Below are positions 32,083 through 39,941 of a stretch of 64,000 nt of DNA, one piece after another. The first letter of the stretch is position 1. Each line of letters opens with the position of its first letter. The DNA is from Candidatus Mycobacterium methanotrophicum (GTDB taxonomy: Bacteria; Actinomycetota; Actinomycetes; Mycobacteriales; Mycobacteriaceae), in assembly GCF_023515995.1 (NCBI RefSeq), contig NZ_CP097320.1:3224001-3288000 (forward strand), in the 5' to 3' direction. The translations under genes and the position numbers were made by a program. The notes under the pieces are model-generated. The model saw only the letters and a list, made by a program, of their open reading frames with translations, had not been told where the DNA came from and did no database searches.

Positions 32083-32802
32083 ATGAGCACCCAAACCAAT
32101 CTGCGGCGGTGGGAACGGCGTAGCGAATGGCCGCTCGCCGCAGCCGCCCTCATATTCCTGGGCGTGTACTCCGTGAAGGTGCTCGCCCAGCCACACGGAG
32201 GTGAAGCCCATGTGCTGCGGGCGGTCATGTGGATCATCTGGAGTTTGTTCATCTTGGATTACGTTGCGCGGCTTCGCCTCGCTTGCAACCGGCCGCGGTG
32301 GTTCTTCCGGCACCTGTTTGACCTCGCGATTGTTGTGCTGCCGATGGCACGACCACTTCGCTTGCTGCGCCTGATTGTCCTGATCCAAGTGCTGAACAGG
32401 GCAGCCGGGGATGCGCTTAGGGGCCGCATCGTCAGCTACACAGCCTCAGGTGTCCTGCTTTTGATCTACACAGCATCGTTGGCCGCGTTCGACGAGGAGC
32501 GCTACCAGCCCGGCGCTACCATCAACTCTTTCGGAAAGGCGCTATGGTGGTCGATCACAACGGTGACCACCGTCGGCTACGGCGACGTCTACCCGGTCAC
32601 CAACGCCGGTCGGGTCATCGCCGTGCTGCTGATGATTGGCGGGATCGGTCTTGTCAGTGTCGTCACGGCAACCCTCGCATCGTTCATCATCGAGCGCGTC
32701 GCCGAAAAAGAGACCGCGAATCAGGCGGCCACAGCTGCTCATATCGAGGAGCTTCGCAGCCAAATCCGAGAACTGGCAGAAGAGGTGCGGGCGAGAGGCT
32801 AA
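32083..32802 (+). CDS. Voltage-gated-type potassium channel
   Basis: 239 aa. Six hydrophobic segments; the fourth region carries spaced arginines (RPLRLLRLIVLIQVLNR) like a voltage sensor remnant. The pore helix and selectivity filter read WWSITTVTTVGYGDVYPVTN, the potassium signature TVGYGD. After the last helix (GGIGLVSVVTATLASFIIER) comes a 40-residue coiled coil (AHIEELRSQIRELAEEVRARG). It would move K+ across the inner membrane. The stop codon is followed after seven bases by the target duplication of an IS66 element, so the gene is intact. Confidence 0.92.
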   Translation: MSTQTNLRRWERRSEWPLAAAALIFLGVYSVKVLAQPHGGEAHVLRAVMWIIWSLFILDYVARLRLACNRPRWFFRHLFDLAIVVLPMARPLRLLRLIVLIQVLNRAAGDALRGRIVSYTASGVLLLIYTASLAAFDEERYQPGATINSFGKALWWSITTVTTVGYGDVYPVTNAGRVIAVLLMIGGIGLVSVVTATLASFIIERVAEKETANQAATAAHIEELRSQIRELAEEVRARG

Positions 32803-32809
32803 CGAGCCC

Positions 32810-32817
32810 GCCGGCTA
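32810..32817. repeat. Left target-site duplication of the IS66 element
   Basis: GCCGGCTA, repeated at 34704-34711 directly after the right inverted repeat. Confidence 0.93.
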
Positions 32818-34703
32818 GTAAACATTCAGCCCCGACGTTGACCTGTGGTTCGACTTGTGTGATTGCGCCCCGCGGCGCCCCCGCCGGAATGGTTGGATTC
32901 GGTGGTGGCGGTCGGGCCGCTGTCGCGCCGCGGTCAGGCCGGGGCTGGGTCGGGTGGCATCCAGGGTTGGCCGATGATGGCCTCGCGCAACGTGCCGAAA
33001 GTGTTGCGGCCGTGCTTGGCCGCGGTGGACAGGTAGCCGCGGATGCGGTAGCGGTCTTCGGTGCGTTTCTCGCTGGTGAGCCGCCCGGAGATGTTCTGCT
33101 GGATCTTGGCCGGCCGCAGGTCGCGTTCGGCCTGGTTGGAGGTGGGCGGCACACGCAGGTCGAAGGCGAAGCGCAGCGTGTCGGCCTCGCGGTCGCGCAG
33201 GGTTTCCAGCAGCAGCCGAGCCTTGCGTTCGCCCGGACGGTCGCCGCCGCTGGTTGTCTCCGAAAGCCCTACCAGCACTCCGTGTTTGAACTCGCCGACA
33301 AGGTTGTCACGCACGGCGGGGTCGATGCCGTCGGCACCGGCGGCGCGGGCGAGGTTGGCCTGGTGGATCAGCGAGCGCAGCGCCCGAGCGACCTGGGGCG
33401 GCCATTCCGCGTCGGGGTAGACCTCGCCGGCATCGCCCAGATCCCGCCCGAGGTGCTGACAGCACAGCTGATGGGTGTGATCGCCGAGCGCGGCAGAGTC
33501 GTAGTTCTGGTAGCGGTCGTGCACGAGCACCGCGCCGTCCAGCTCGGTGATCACGGACCTCTTGAACGTGTCCAGATCCCGGTCGCCGACCAGATAACTG
33601 GTGCACCACTCGGTGCAGGCGACCAGCAGATACTTCTCGGCCTTCTTCCGGCCGAGCTTGGGGGTCCTGGGTCCGACCCGCAGCGGGGTCTCGTCGCAGC
33701 ACACCGCGTACGCCAGGGTGATCAGGGCGCGGATCCGTTTGTCCACCTCGGCCAGCAACGCGGAGGCGCGCGCGAGCATGCCGTGCACGAACCCCACCGA
33801 GGGGGCGGCGCCGGTCAGCGAGTCCAGCAGCTCCACCACCCGGTGCGCGGGGATGAACTGCACCACCATCAGATACACCGCGAGAGCCTGCAGGTTCGGC
33901 CCGTACCCGACCGGCCCGGACCGGGCACCGTCGGGGCGGGTCGCGGTGTGCACCCGGCCGCAGCCGCACATCACCCGATGCTGGTCGTACTGGGTGATCC
34001 GCACTTCGATCGCGGGGATCTCGTGCTGCTGGTAGCGGTCCACGATCCCCAGATCCGCCGCCCCGGCCAGCTCCGCGCCGCACCCGCACCGCCCCTGCGG
34101 GAACCGGTCCACTCGCTCAGCCGGGCCGTCGGTCCAGGCCAGATGCGTCCCCGGGGCTCCGGGCTGCTTGCCCCTCTTCCGCCCCGACCCGCTCCGACGC
34201 TTCGGCTTCACCGGCGCCACGCGGCCTGGGGCATCGTCCTGCGACGGCGGCATCGACGAGTTGCCGCTGTTGCGCGAGAGCAGATGCTCCAGTCTGGCCA
34301 GCCTCGCCGCGGATTCCTCGTTGGCCGCGGCCAGTTCGGCGATCCGCGCGTCCTGTTCGGCGATCCGCGCCGCCTGGCCAGCGACGAGCGCGATCAGCTC
34401 CTCACGCGACATCTCCTCGGGCGCGGCCACTCCGAGATCACACCAGCCCCACCACCAACATCACCGGCGACACGCCGAGACCACACCAGCCACACCAGCA
34501 CCGACAGTCACCACTGTCGCAGCGGCGCGTTCACACCCCTGACGTCGACGCGGCTGCCAATCAGCCAGCGCATCGACCACTGCACGAGCTTCCCTGATAG
34601 CCACAAACACCGACCATAGCTACGACCCGTAACGGCCTCGGCGCCACCACCCAGGCGCAGATGCCGCGACCTCACCGCCTCCGCGAAACGGCTGAATGTT
34701 TAC
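32818..34703 (-). mobile_element. IS66-family element (ISBst12-like), complete
   Basis: The 1886-bp element is bounded by perfect 14-bp inverted repeats GTAAACATTCAGCC (32818-32831, and its complement at 34690-34703). The 8-bp target duplication GCCGGCTA is present on both sides (32810-32817 and 34704-34711), which is the IS66 hallmark. It has only the large transposase gene; the usual tnpA and tnpB helpers of IS66 are absent, as in the ISBst12 subgroup. Perfect ends and duplication suggest a fairly recent insertion. Confidence 0.95.
32934..34430 (-). CDS. IS66-family transposase (TnpC)
   Basis: 498 aa, complete. An N-terminal leucine-zipper-like coiled coil (IARIAEQDARIAELAAANEE in the frame) is followed by SRNSGNSSMPPSQDDAPG, a zinc-finger region with RCGCGAELAG and VMCGCGRVH, and the DDE domain: AVCCDETPLRV, VLVHDRYQNYDS, and PPTSNQAERDLRPAKIQQNISG with the catalytic Glu. 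All conserved regions are open, so the element may be active. Confidence 0.95.
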   Translation of the reverse strand: MAAPEEMSREELIALVAGQAARIAEQDARIAELAAANEESAARLARLEHLLSRNSGNSSMPPSQDDAPGRVAPVKPKRRSGSGRKRGKQPGAPGTHLAWTDGPAERVDRFPQGRCGCGAELAGAADLGIVDRYQQHEIPAIEVRITQYDQHRVMCGCGRVHTATRPDGARSGPVGYGPNLQALAVYLMVVQFIPAHRVVELLDSLTGAAPSVGFVHGMLARASALLAEVDKRIRALITLAYAVCCDETPLRVGPRTPKLGRKKAEKYLLVACTEWCTSYLVGDRDLDTFKRSVITELDGAVLVHDRYQNYDSAALGDHTHQLCCQHLGRDLGDAGEVYPDAEWPPQVARALRSLIHQANLARAAGADGIDPAVRDNLVGEFKHGVLVGLSETTSGGDRPGERKARLLLETLRDREADTLRFAFDLRVPPTSNQAERDLRPAKIQQNISGRLTSEKRTEDRYRIRGYLSTAAKHGRNTFGTLREAIIGQPWMPPDPAPA

Positions 34704-34711
34704 GCCGGCTA
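34704..34711. repeat. Right target-site duplication of the IS66 element
   Basis: GCCGGCTA, matching 32810-32817. Confidence 0.93.
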
Positions 34712-34945
34712 GTGTCCTGAGCCGTTAATTCGTTTAATTAATCGTCCGATGGATTCGAGGCTTTTGCGGTTATTGGCATCCTGGGGAACACCCTTATCTG
34801 TAGGGCCGTATCCGGTGATTTGTCGTAGCCGCTCGGGTGTGGGAATTCCCTATCCGACGGACCCGAACTGACGCCGACCGTTGAAGAACAGGACTTAACG
34901 GATTTCGCGTAGCGGGCCGCGTGATCGGTGGGCACGCTAACCTGA

Positions 34946-35600
34946 GTGCTGCGCTTCGGGGAAGGAAACTTGCGGGTGCTTGATGACGCTGAGTTGTTGT
35001 TGGGGGTGTCGAGACATCTGGGTGCCTACGGGGTAACTGCCGCGCACGCCGATCTTGATGCACTGCAGTGGGCTGGCCAGGTTTACGAGATGGCTTGGCG
35101 GTTGCGTAACTCAGGGTTGTCCTCGGCGACACGTGTGGCAGCAATCGCCACCGAGGCGGCCATCGGACGCCGGATGCTGCTGCGTGATGTGCTACCTACG
35201 CTGTAACAACTGGGGTGGGTCGAGTGCCGGGACGACCCGGAGGGCACCTTGCACAATGTTGACGCGTTCATCCCGCCTCCTGCAGATTTGATCGGCGCTG
35301 CCGGGCGCCTGCTGGATATCGTCGTGGCGACTAACGTGCAGCGTTCGGCGCTGGCCATTCTTCGCGCCACCACGCTGCAACCCCTTGACGAGGACGCGGC
35401 GCTGGCAGCTGTCGAGGCGATCGACGACAAGGAAGCGGCTAAGGACGCGTTGCGGCATTTGCGCAATATCCATCTCGTCAAGAGGGTTCCCAGCGACGAC
35501 GGCAGAGTCGTCTACTTCAACCCGAATGTCTGGACCGGCCACGATCAGCAATTCGTGGAGGCAGCCCTTCGCGCCGAAGACGCCAAAGCCCAGCAGCATG
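34946..35600 (+). pseudogene. Unrecognised gene interrupted by one in-frame TAA
   Basis: From GTG at 34946 the frame reads LDDAELLLGVSRHLGAYGVT, ATRVAAIATEAAIGRRMLLRD to a TAA at 35204-35206, and then continues in the same frame without another stop: QLGWVECRDDPEGTLHNVD, AFIPPPADLIGAAGRLLDIV, KEAAKDALRHLRNIHLVKRV and FNPNVWTGHDQQFVEAALR. One base change (for example CAA to TAA) would explain the stop. The helix-rich first part and the short beta segment could be winged-helix-like, but I cannot name the family. The reading frame runs on to 35818, though the last 70 codons look non-coding. Stop-codon readthrough or two separate products are less likely alternatives. Confidence 0.5.
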
Positions 35601-35612
35601 TAGGGGCGCTAA

Positions 35613-35753
35613 ATATAGGCGATCATTCGGCGCTTGTGCAGTTTTTCTTGGAGGATGTCGTTGACGGATTCGGAGTCCTCGCGCCAGCCGTAGCAGCGGT
35701 CGCAGACGCCCTTGGGTTCGTCGTCTGGAGTACCCCCACTTTCGTAGACCTCG
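35613..35753 (-). pseudogene. Unrecognised C-terminal gene fragment
   Basis: The minus strand reads EVYESGGTPDDEPKGVCDRC, then YGWREDSESVNDILQEKLHK and RRMIAYI to a TAG. Composition looks like true protein with a CDRC pair. No start is present. I cannot assign a family. Confidence 0.35.
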
Positions 35754-35866
35754 GTTTTTCAACTAACTCGGCGTTGATGTGTGTAGCGCACACGAAAGAT
35801 GCACTGCCGCAAGGGTAATCGGAGTGTTAACCGTTCCGGTATCCAAGGCGGGAGTGCACCTGGCAG

Positions 35867-35988
35867 ATGCGGGCTATCAGTGATTGGTCGAAGAATCTGC
35901 GAGTCGAGGTCCGCGGCGACGATGTGGCGCAGCACGCCGGGTCCGTACTGCCGCGGATGCTGGCGGATGGGCGGTGCACGGTGTAGCC
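35867..35988 (+). pseudogene. IS1380-type transposase, N-terminal fragment
   Basis: ATG at 35867 reads MRAISDWSKNLRVEVRGDD, then VAQHAGSVLPRMLADG and a stop. The W-S-K-x-L-x-V-x-x-x-G-x-x-x-x-x-H-A-G pattern followed by P-R-M-L-A-D resembles the start of IS1380-family transposases. The rest is absent. An IS1380 C-terminal relic lies at 63165-63830. Confidence 0.45.
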
Positions 35989-36040
35989 GAGCCCGGCCAG
36001 CACCACCGAGCCGGCCGCGGCGGTGGTGCACGGTGCTTGG

Positions 36041-36244
36041 TCACGACCCGATCACCTCCCGGTCGGTGGGCGCGCCGATGCGCACACAATCGGCGAGTGC
36101 GGCGGCGTTGTCGGCGACCAGCGCACGCGCCAGCATGACCAGCTCAGCCACCCGCGCGTCGGTCACGCGGTAGTAAGCGAACCGGCCCTGCCGACGCACC
36201 TGCGCATAACCGCAATCGGACAGGCACGCCAGATGTGTGGACAC
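36041..36244 (-). pseudogene. ArsR/CmtR-like regulator, truncated
   Basis: The frame reads VSTHLACLSDCGYAQVRRQG, RFAYYRVTDARVAELVMLAR and a short tail, corresponding to the recognition helix, wing and last helix of a metal-sensing ArsR protein; the LSDCGY cysteine recalls CmtR-type sensors. The upstream frame changes in GGGGCGGG and the first 40 residues are missing, so it should not fold as a repressor. Confidence 0.6.
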
Positions 36245-36356
36245 CCGCCCCTGGGAAGAGGCTCATCGTCTCGCAGGATAGCCCAGCGTCCGCCCTGGCA
36301 GAAAGAGGTTGCCATCACCAGCTGTTTGCGCCACGATAACCGCCGTTGAACGTGTT

Positions 36357-37097
36357 CTAATTCTGCGACGTTGCCCGGTGCGGCGTCGCGGTGACGTCGG
36401 GTTGAGTCAGCACACCGACCAGCAACCGCACCTGGGTGTCGAACACCGCCTCGGGATCGGTCAGCGTGTCGGAGCCGTATTGCCCGAACACCTCCAGGCT
36501 GATCGCTCCCACCACGCCGGCCCAAACCGCGAAACACTTCGCGATGACGGGATCGTCGCCCGGGAAAGCGAATTCCTGGCGGAGGCGTTCGAAGTCCGAC
36601 GAAACCGGTTGTTGCGCAGGCCGATTGGTCAGCATGATGTCGCCGGTCGCGATGCCGGCGGCGACGGCGTCGAACAAGGCGCTAACCACCCGCGTTCCGG
36701 CAGCGATCATTCGCTCGGCCGGCGCGTGGTAGCCGGGCACCGGGCTGCCGTACAGCAGCGCCCACCTGGCTGGGTGGGCGATGGCCCAACGGCGGGCGGC
36801 GTGGGCGATCGCGATAACGTCGTCGCTCCACACGTCGGGCGCCGCGTCGCGCGCGCGATCCACCGCGTCGGCAAGGTCGATATAGGCGTCGACGAGCAAC
36901 AACGTCAGCAACTCGTCGCGGCTGGACACATAGCGGTACACCGCGGACGACACCATGCCCAGGTCCCGGGCGATGGCGCGCAGCGACAATCCGGCCGCGC
37001 CGTGTTCAACCAGATGGCGCCGGCCGAGCTCGAGGATCTGCGCCTCGATGCGCTCGCGAGAGTCGCGCCGCTTGGCCATCGACCCATTTTGACACAA
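36357..37097 (-). CDS. TetR-family regulator, Rv1816 orthologue
   Basis: 246 aa from a TTG (MCQNGSMAKRRDSRERIEAQ); an ATG at 37079 is the other option. The HTH is GAAGLSLRAIARDLGMVSSA, VYRYVSSRDELLTLLL. The ligand domain (ARWALLYGSPVPGYHAPAER, WAGVVGAISLEVFGQYGSD) matches Rv1816 over nearly its full length. It is read in the same direction as mgtC, 116 bases downstream of it. In M. tuberculosis Rv1816 lies five genes away from mgtC, so the intervening genes are missing here. Confidence 0.92.
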   Translation of the reverse strand: MCQNGSMAKRRDSRERIEAQILELGRRHLVEHGAAGLSLRAIARDLGMVSSAVYRYVSSRDELLTLLLVDAYIDLADAVDRARDAAPDVWSDDVIAIAHAARRWAIAHPARWALLYGSPVPGYHAPAERMIAAGTRVVSALFDAVAAGIATGDIMLTNRPAQQPVSSDFERLRQEFAFPGDDPVIAKCFAVWAGVVGAISLEVFGQYGSDTLTDPEAVFDTQVRLLVGVLTQPDVTATPHRATSQN

Positions 37098-37213
37098 AAG
37101 AGATCAGTGCTCTTGAAGTTGCGCCGCCGATATGACACCGTGACACTCACCGAGAGCACCGCTCTCTTTAGCCGAGCCTCCCTGGAAGGACATGTCATGA
37201 CGGATTCACCGCG

Positions 37214-37942
37214 CTAGTCTGCGCGGGGCGCGCGGGGCATCAGTTCGTCCTGTTCGCCGGCATACCAGTGCACGGCCTGGACGCCCGCCTGCAGTGAAAG
37301 CTCTGCCACCAACTTTTCCAGCCGGGACGGCGCATGGCCGTCGCTGAGCAGGTAGGCGGTCAAGGCAACGCTGTCGTCGCCGGCACGTCCGGTGTGAATG
37401 CCGCGCAGCACGAAGTCGCCGCTGCCGGTGCGCTGGACAATCTGGGCGCGCGCATACTTTTCCGACTTGGGCCGGCAGATCACCTGCAGCTGGTAAGGCT
37501 GATCATCCTCGTCCTCTTCCACCACGTTGTCGTGGTCGATCAGGTGGCCCAATGGACGGCCCAGTACGTGAACCCCGATGATGGTGCCGGTGGCGATCAG
37601 GGCGAACAGCAAATGCCCGCCCGCCGCGAGCACGCCGACCGCGGCCGAGCACCATAGGGTTGCGGCGGTGTTGAGCCCGCGCACATTAAAGCCTTCGCGC
37701 AGGATCACCCCACCACCGAGGAAACCGACCCCGGACACCACATAGGACGCCACCCTGGTCGGGCTGCTGTCGTTGGTGATAACCGCATAGAGCACGAACA
37801 ACGTCGCACCCGCGGCCACCAGCGCGTTGGTGCGGAGCCCGGCCCTACGGGCCTGCCACTGCCGCTCGATGCCGATGAGCGCGCCGCAGCCCAGCCCCAC
37901 ACCCAACCGCAGTGCGAACTCGGCGACACTCAGCGTCTGCAT
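37214..37942 (-). CDS. mgtC: MgtC, magnesium-limitation virulence protein
   Basis: 242 aa. Five membrane helices in the first 140 residues contain the MgtC signature: GALIGIERQWQARRAGLRTN, GVGFLGGGVILREGFNVRGL and NTAATLWCSAAVGVLAAGG. The C-terminal ACT-like domain (YQLQVICRPKSEKYARAQIV, LVAELSLQAGVQAVHWYAGE) is cytosolic. MgtC helps growth in low magnesium and inside macrophages and inhibits the F1Fo ATP synthase in Salmonella. Here it follows an NRAMP-like transporter and lies downstream of M-box-controlled PE/PPE genes, as Rv1811 does in M. tuberculosis. Confidence 0.95.
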   Translation of the reverse strand: MQTLSVAEFALRLGVGLGCGALIGIERQWQARRAGLRTNALVAAGATLFVLYAVITNDSSPTRVASYVVSGVGFLGGGVILREGFNVRGLNTAATLWCSAAVGVLAAGGHLLFALIATGTIIGVHVLGRPLGHLIDHDNVVEEDEDDQPYQLQVICRPKSEKYARAQIVQRTGSGDFVLRGIHTGRAGDDSVALTAYLLSDGHAPSRLEKLVAELSLQAGVQAVHWYAGEQDELMPRAPRAD

Positions 37943-38028
37943 GACGCGGCTCTCCTTCCGTCGGTGCAGAGCTAAGTATCATTGTCGCCGACCTCGGCCG
38001 GATTGGCGCTGTGGCGAGGACACCGTCC

Positions 38029-38241
38029 TCAGCGAGCTACCGACAGCCTCGACGGCCCGACGGCGACGTCCTTTACTCGGTGCGTCACCATCTCCCAGGC
38101 CGACGGCGAATAATACGTCGTGACTTCCTCGAACCCGTCGACCCGTGAAACCGTGATCACACCGGTGTCGTGGTTGATCGACAGATGGTCTCCCTCGGTT
38201 TCCAGGACTTCTCGCCCGTTATGGAGCCTGATGATGAACAT
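38029..38241 (-). CDS. Small conserved-looking protein in the magnesium operon
   Basis: 70 aa, ATG at 38241 with GGGAG nine bases upstream. Sequence MFIIRLHNGREVLETEGDHL, SINHDTGVITVSRVDGFEEV, TTYYSPSAWEMVTHRVKDV suggests an all-beta fold with one helix and no membrane part. Lies 32 bases after the NRAMP-like gene and 86 before mgtC, all on one strand. I do not recognise the family; a role in the transporter module is inferred from position only. Confidence 0.75.
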   Translation of the reverse strand: MFIIRLHNGREVLETEGDHLSINHDTGVITVSRVDGFEEVTTYYSPSAWEMVTHRVKDVAVGPSRLSVAR

Positions 38242-38273
38242 GATGGTTACTCCCTTCGCATTGCAACATGTAG

Positions 38274-39941
38274 TTAGGCACTACCGAGTTGAATCGCCTT
38301 GACTAGCAACAGGATCGCTCCGATGACGAGGTAGCCGCGTAAAGCCAGCATGCCCAGACGAGTTCCCGGCGACCAGGTGACGGGTTCGAGTAAGGCAAGC
38401 GGCGGCATCCGCCAGGTGTTCCGGTCGAGCCAGGCCGCCGCCCTGGAAATTTCCTCGGCCACCGGTTGACTCGACCGCCGGCGACCGGACCGCCGCGTCA
38501 CGGCGAAGGCGACCGCGGCGCATGCGGTGAAGCCCAGCATGAGGGCGGTGACCAGCGAGACGACATTGAGGTTGGGCAACACCGTTGTCGCCATCAATAT
38601 CCCGGACAACAGCAGCAGCACCCCGACAATGATGCACGCGACGACGTTCAGCCATAAGCGGTTCACCCACGGGCCCAGCACCTTTCGGTCGTTGCACAGC
38701 AGCAGCAGAAACACGGTGGCGCTGGGTAGCAGCAATCCAGCCAGCGCCTGCACACCGGTGGTGATCAGCCCCAACGGCGCACCCGGAATCAGCACGATTG
38801 CCGCGGCGACCACCACCATCCCGGTGTAGGACAGGTAGAACGGCTTGGCGTCGGCGAAGCCGCGGTGCAGCGAGTGCTTGAGTCCGAATACGTCTCCGAA
38901 GGCGTAGCTGCTAGCCAGTGTGACCGCAGCCGCACCGATGATCGAGGCGTCGAGCAACACGATGGCAAACACCGTGCCAAGGGTGTGACTGTGCGCGCCG
39001 AGCAGGTGCGCGAGCACGCCGGCGTCGACGAAATTCCCTCTGCTGTGGGTGGCGCGAGCAGCCCAATCACCGGTCATCACCAAGGCAGCCGCGCCGATCA
39101 CCACGACAAAGGCGCCCAGCGTGGTGTCGACCCGTTCGTAGCCGATGAAGCGCGGCGTGATGCGCTTGTCGACGACGTTGGATTGCTGGAAGAACAGCTG
39201 CCACGGAGCGACCGTGGTGCCGACCATGGCGATGATCAACAACACTGCATCCGAAGTGACTCCCCCGTGCACGCCGGGCATAACGAAGGATTTCGCTGCG
39301 TGTCCCCAGTGCGGATGCGACATCAACAACATCGGAATCTGCAGCAGCGTGATCGCAATGAACACCAGCATTGCCCGTTCCCAGCGCTTGAAGCTGCCAG
39401 TGGCCATGATGGCGATCAGCGCAATCGCGGCGAACGGAACGACCACATATCTGGGAATGCCAATGTAGTCGGCCGCCAGCGTGACGCCGATGAATTCGGT
39501 GACCAGCGTAAGGAAGTTCAACAGGAACAGGTCACCGACGGAGAACCAGCCCCAGCCGCGGCCGAACCGTTCGTTGATCAGCCGCGCGTGTCCGACTCCG
39601 GTGACCGCACCGAGGCGGACCACCATCTCCTGATTGACGATCAGCACCGGGATCAACAACAGCAGCACCCACAGCAGGCTGTAGCCGTAGTTCTGCCCGG
39701 CCTGGGTGTAGGTCGCGACGCCCCCGGCGTCGTTGTCGCCGACCATCACGATCAACCCGGGGCCGATGATCGCCAGCAGGGTGGCCAGGCGGACTTTGAG
39801 GGTGCGGGGACGGTCGATGTCGCTGATGCTGATCCGGCCGAGGGCGCCTTCAATGTCTCCGACGTGCGCACTGTCCAGTACCGCCGTGCTCGGCGGCGCC
39901 GAGGGCATCGTCTCGGTGACCTCGGGGTCCAAAATGGTCAT
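38274..39941 (-). CDS. NRAMP-like divalent metal transporter
   Basis: 555 aa with about 11 membrane helices starting at residue 52. Helix 1 has VGDNDAGGVATYTQAG in place of the classical D-P-G-N metal site (Asp69 kept), and helix 6 has VAPWQLFFQQSNVVDK without the M-P-H motif. Such altered sites are known in NRAMP-related magnesium transporters, so Mg2+ is a better guess than Mn2+ or Fe2+. A cytosolic tail of about 60 residues contains ISRAAAWLDRNTWRMPPLAL. The ATG overlaps the stop of the MgtE-N/CBS gene (ATGA), which strongly suggests the two proteins work together. Confidence 0.88.
   Translation of the reverse strand: MTILDPEVTETMPSAPPSTAVLDSAHVGDIEGALGRISISDIDRPRTLKVRLATLLAIIGPGLIVMVGDNDAGGVATYTQAGQNYGYSLLWVLLLLIPVLIVNQEMVVRLGAVTGVGHARLINERFGRGWGWFSVGDLFLLNFLTLVTEFIGVTLAADYIGIPRYVVVPFAAIALIAIMATGSFKRWERAMLVFIAITLLQIPMLLMSHPHWGHAAKSFVMPGVHGGVTSDAVLLIIAMVGTTVAPWQLFFQQSNVVDKRITPRFIGYERVDTTLGAFVVVIGAAALVMTGDWAARATHSRGNFVDAGVLAHLLGAHSHTLGTVFAIVLLDASIIGAAAVTLASSYAFGDVFGLKHSLHRGFADAKPFYLSYTGMVVVAAAIVLIPGAPLGLITTGVQALAGLLLPSATVFLLLLCNDRKVLGPWVNRLWLNVVACIIVGVLLLLSGILMATTVLPNLNVVSLVTALMLGFTACAAVAFAVTRRSGRRRSSQPVAEEISRAAAWLDRNTWRMPPLALLEPVTWSPGTRLGMLALRGYLVIGAILLLVKAIQLGSA

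Noticed and set aside
32544..34619. 691-codon plus-strand frame from the channel into IS66
   Set aside because: It crosses the IS border and is antisense to the transposase.
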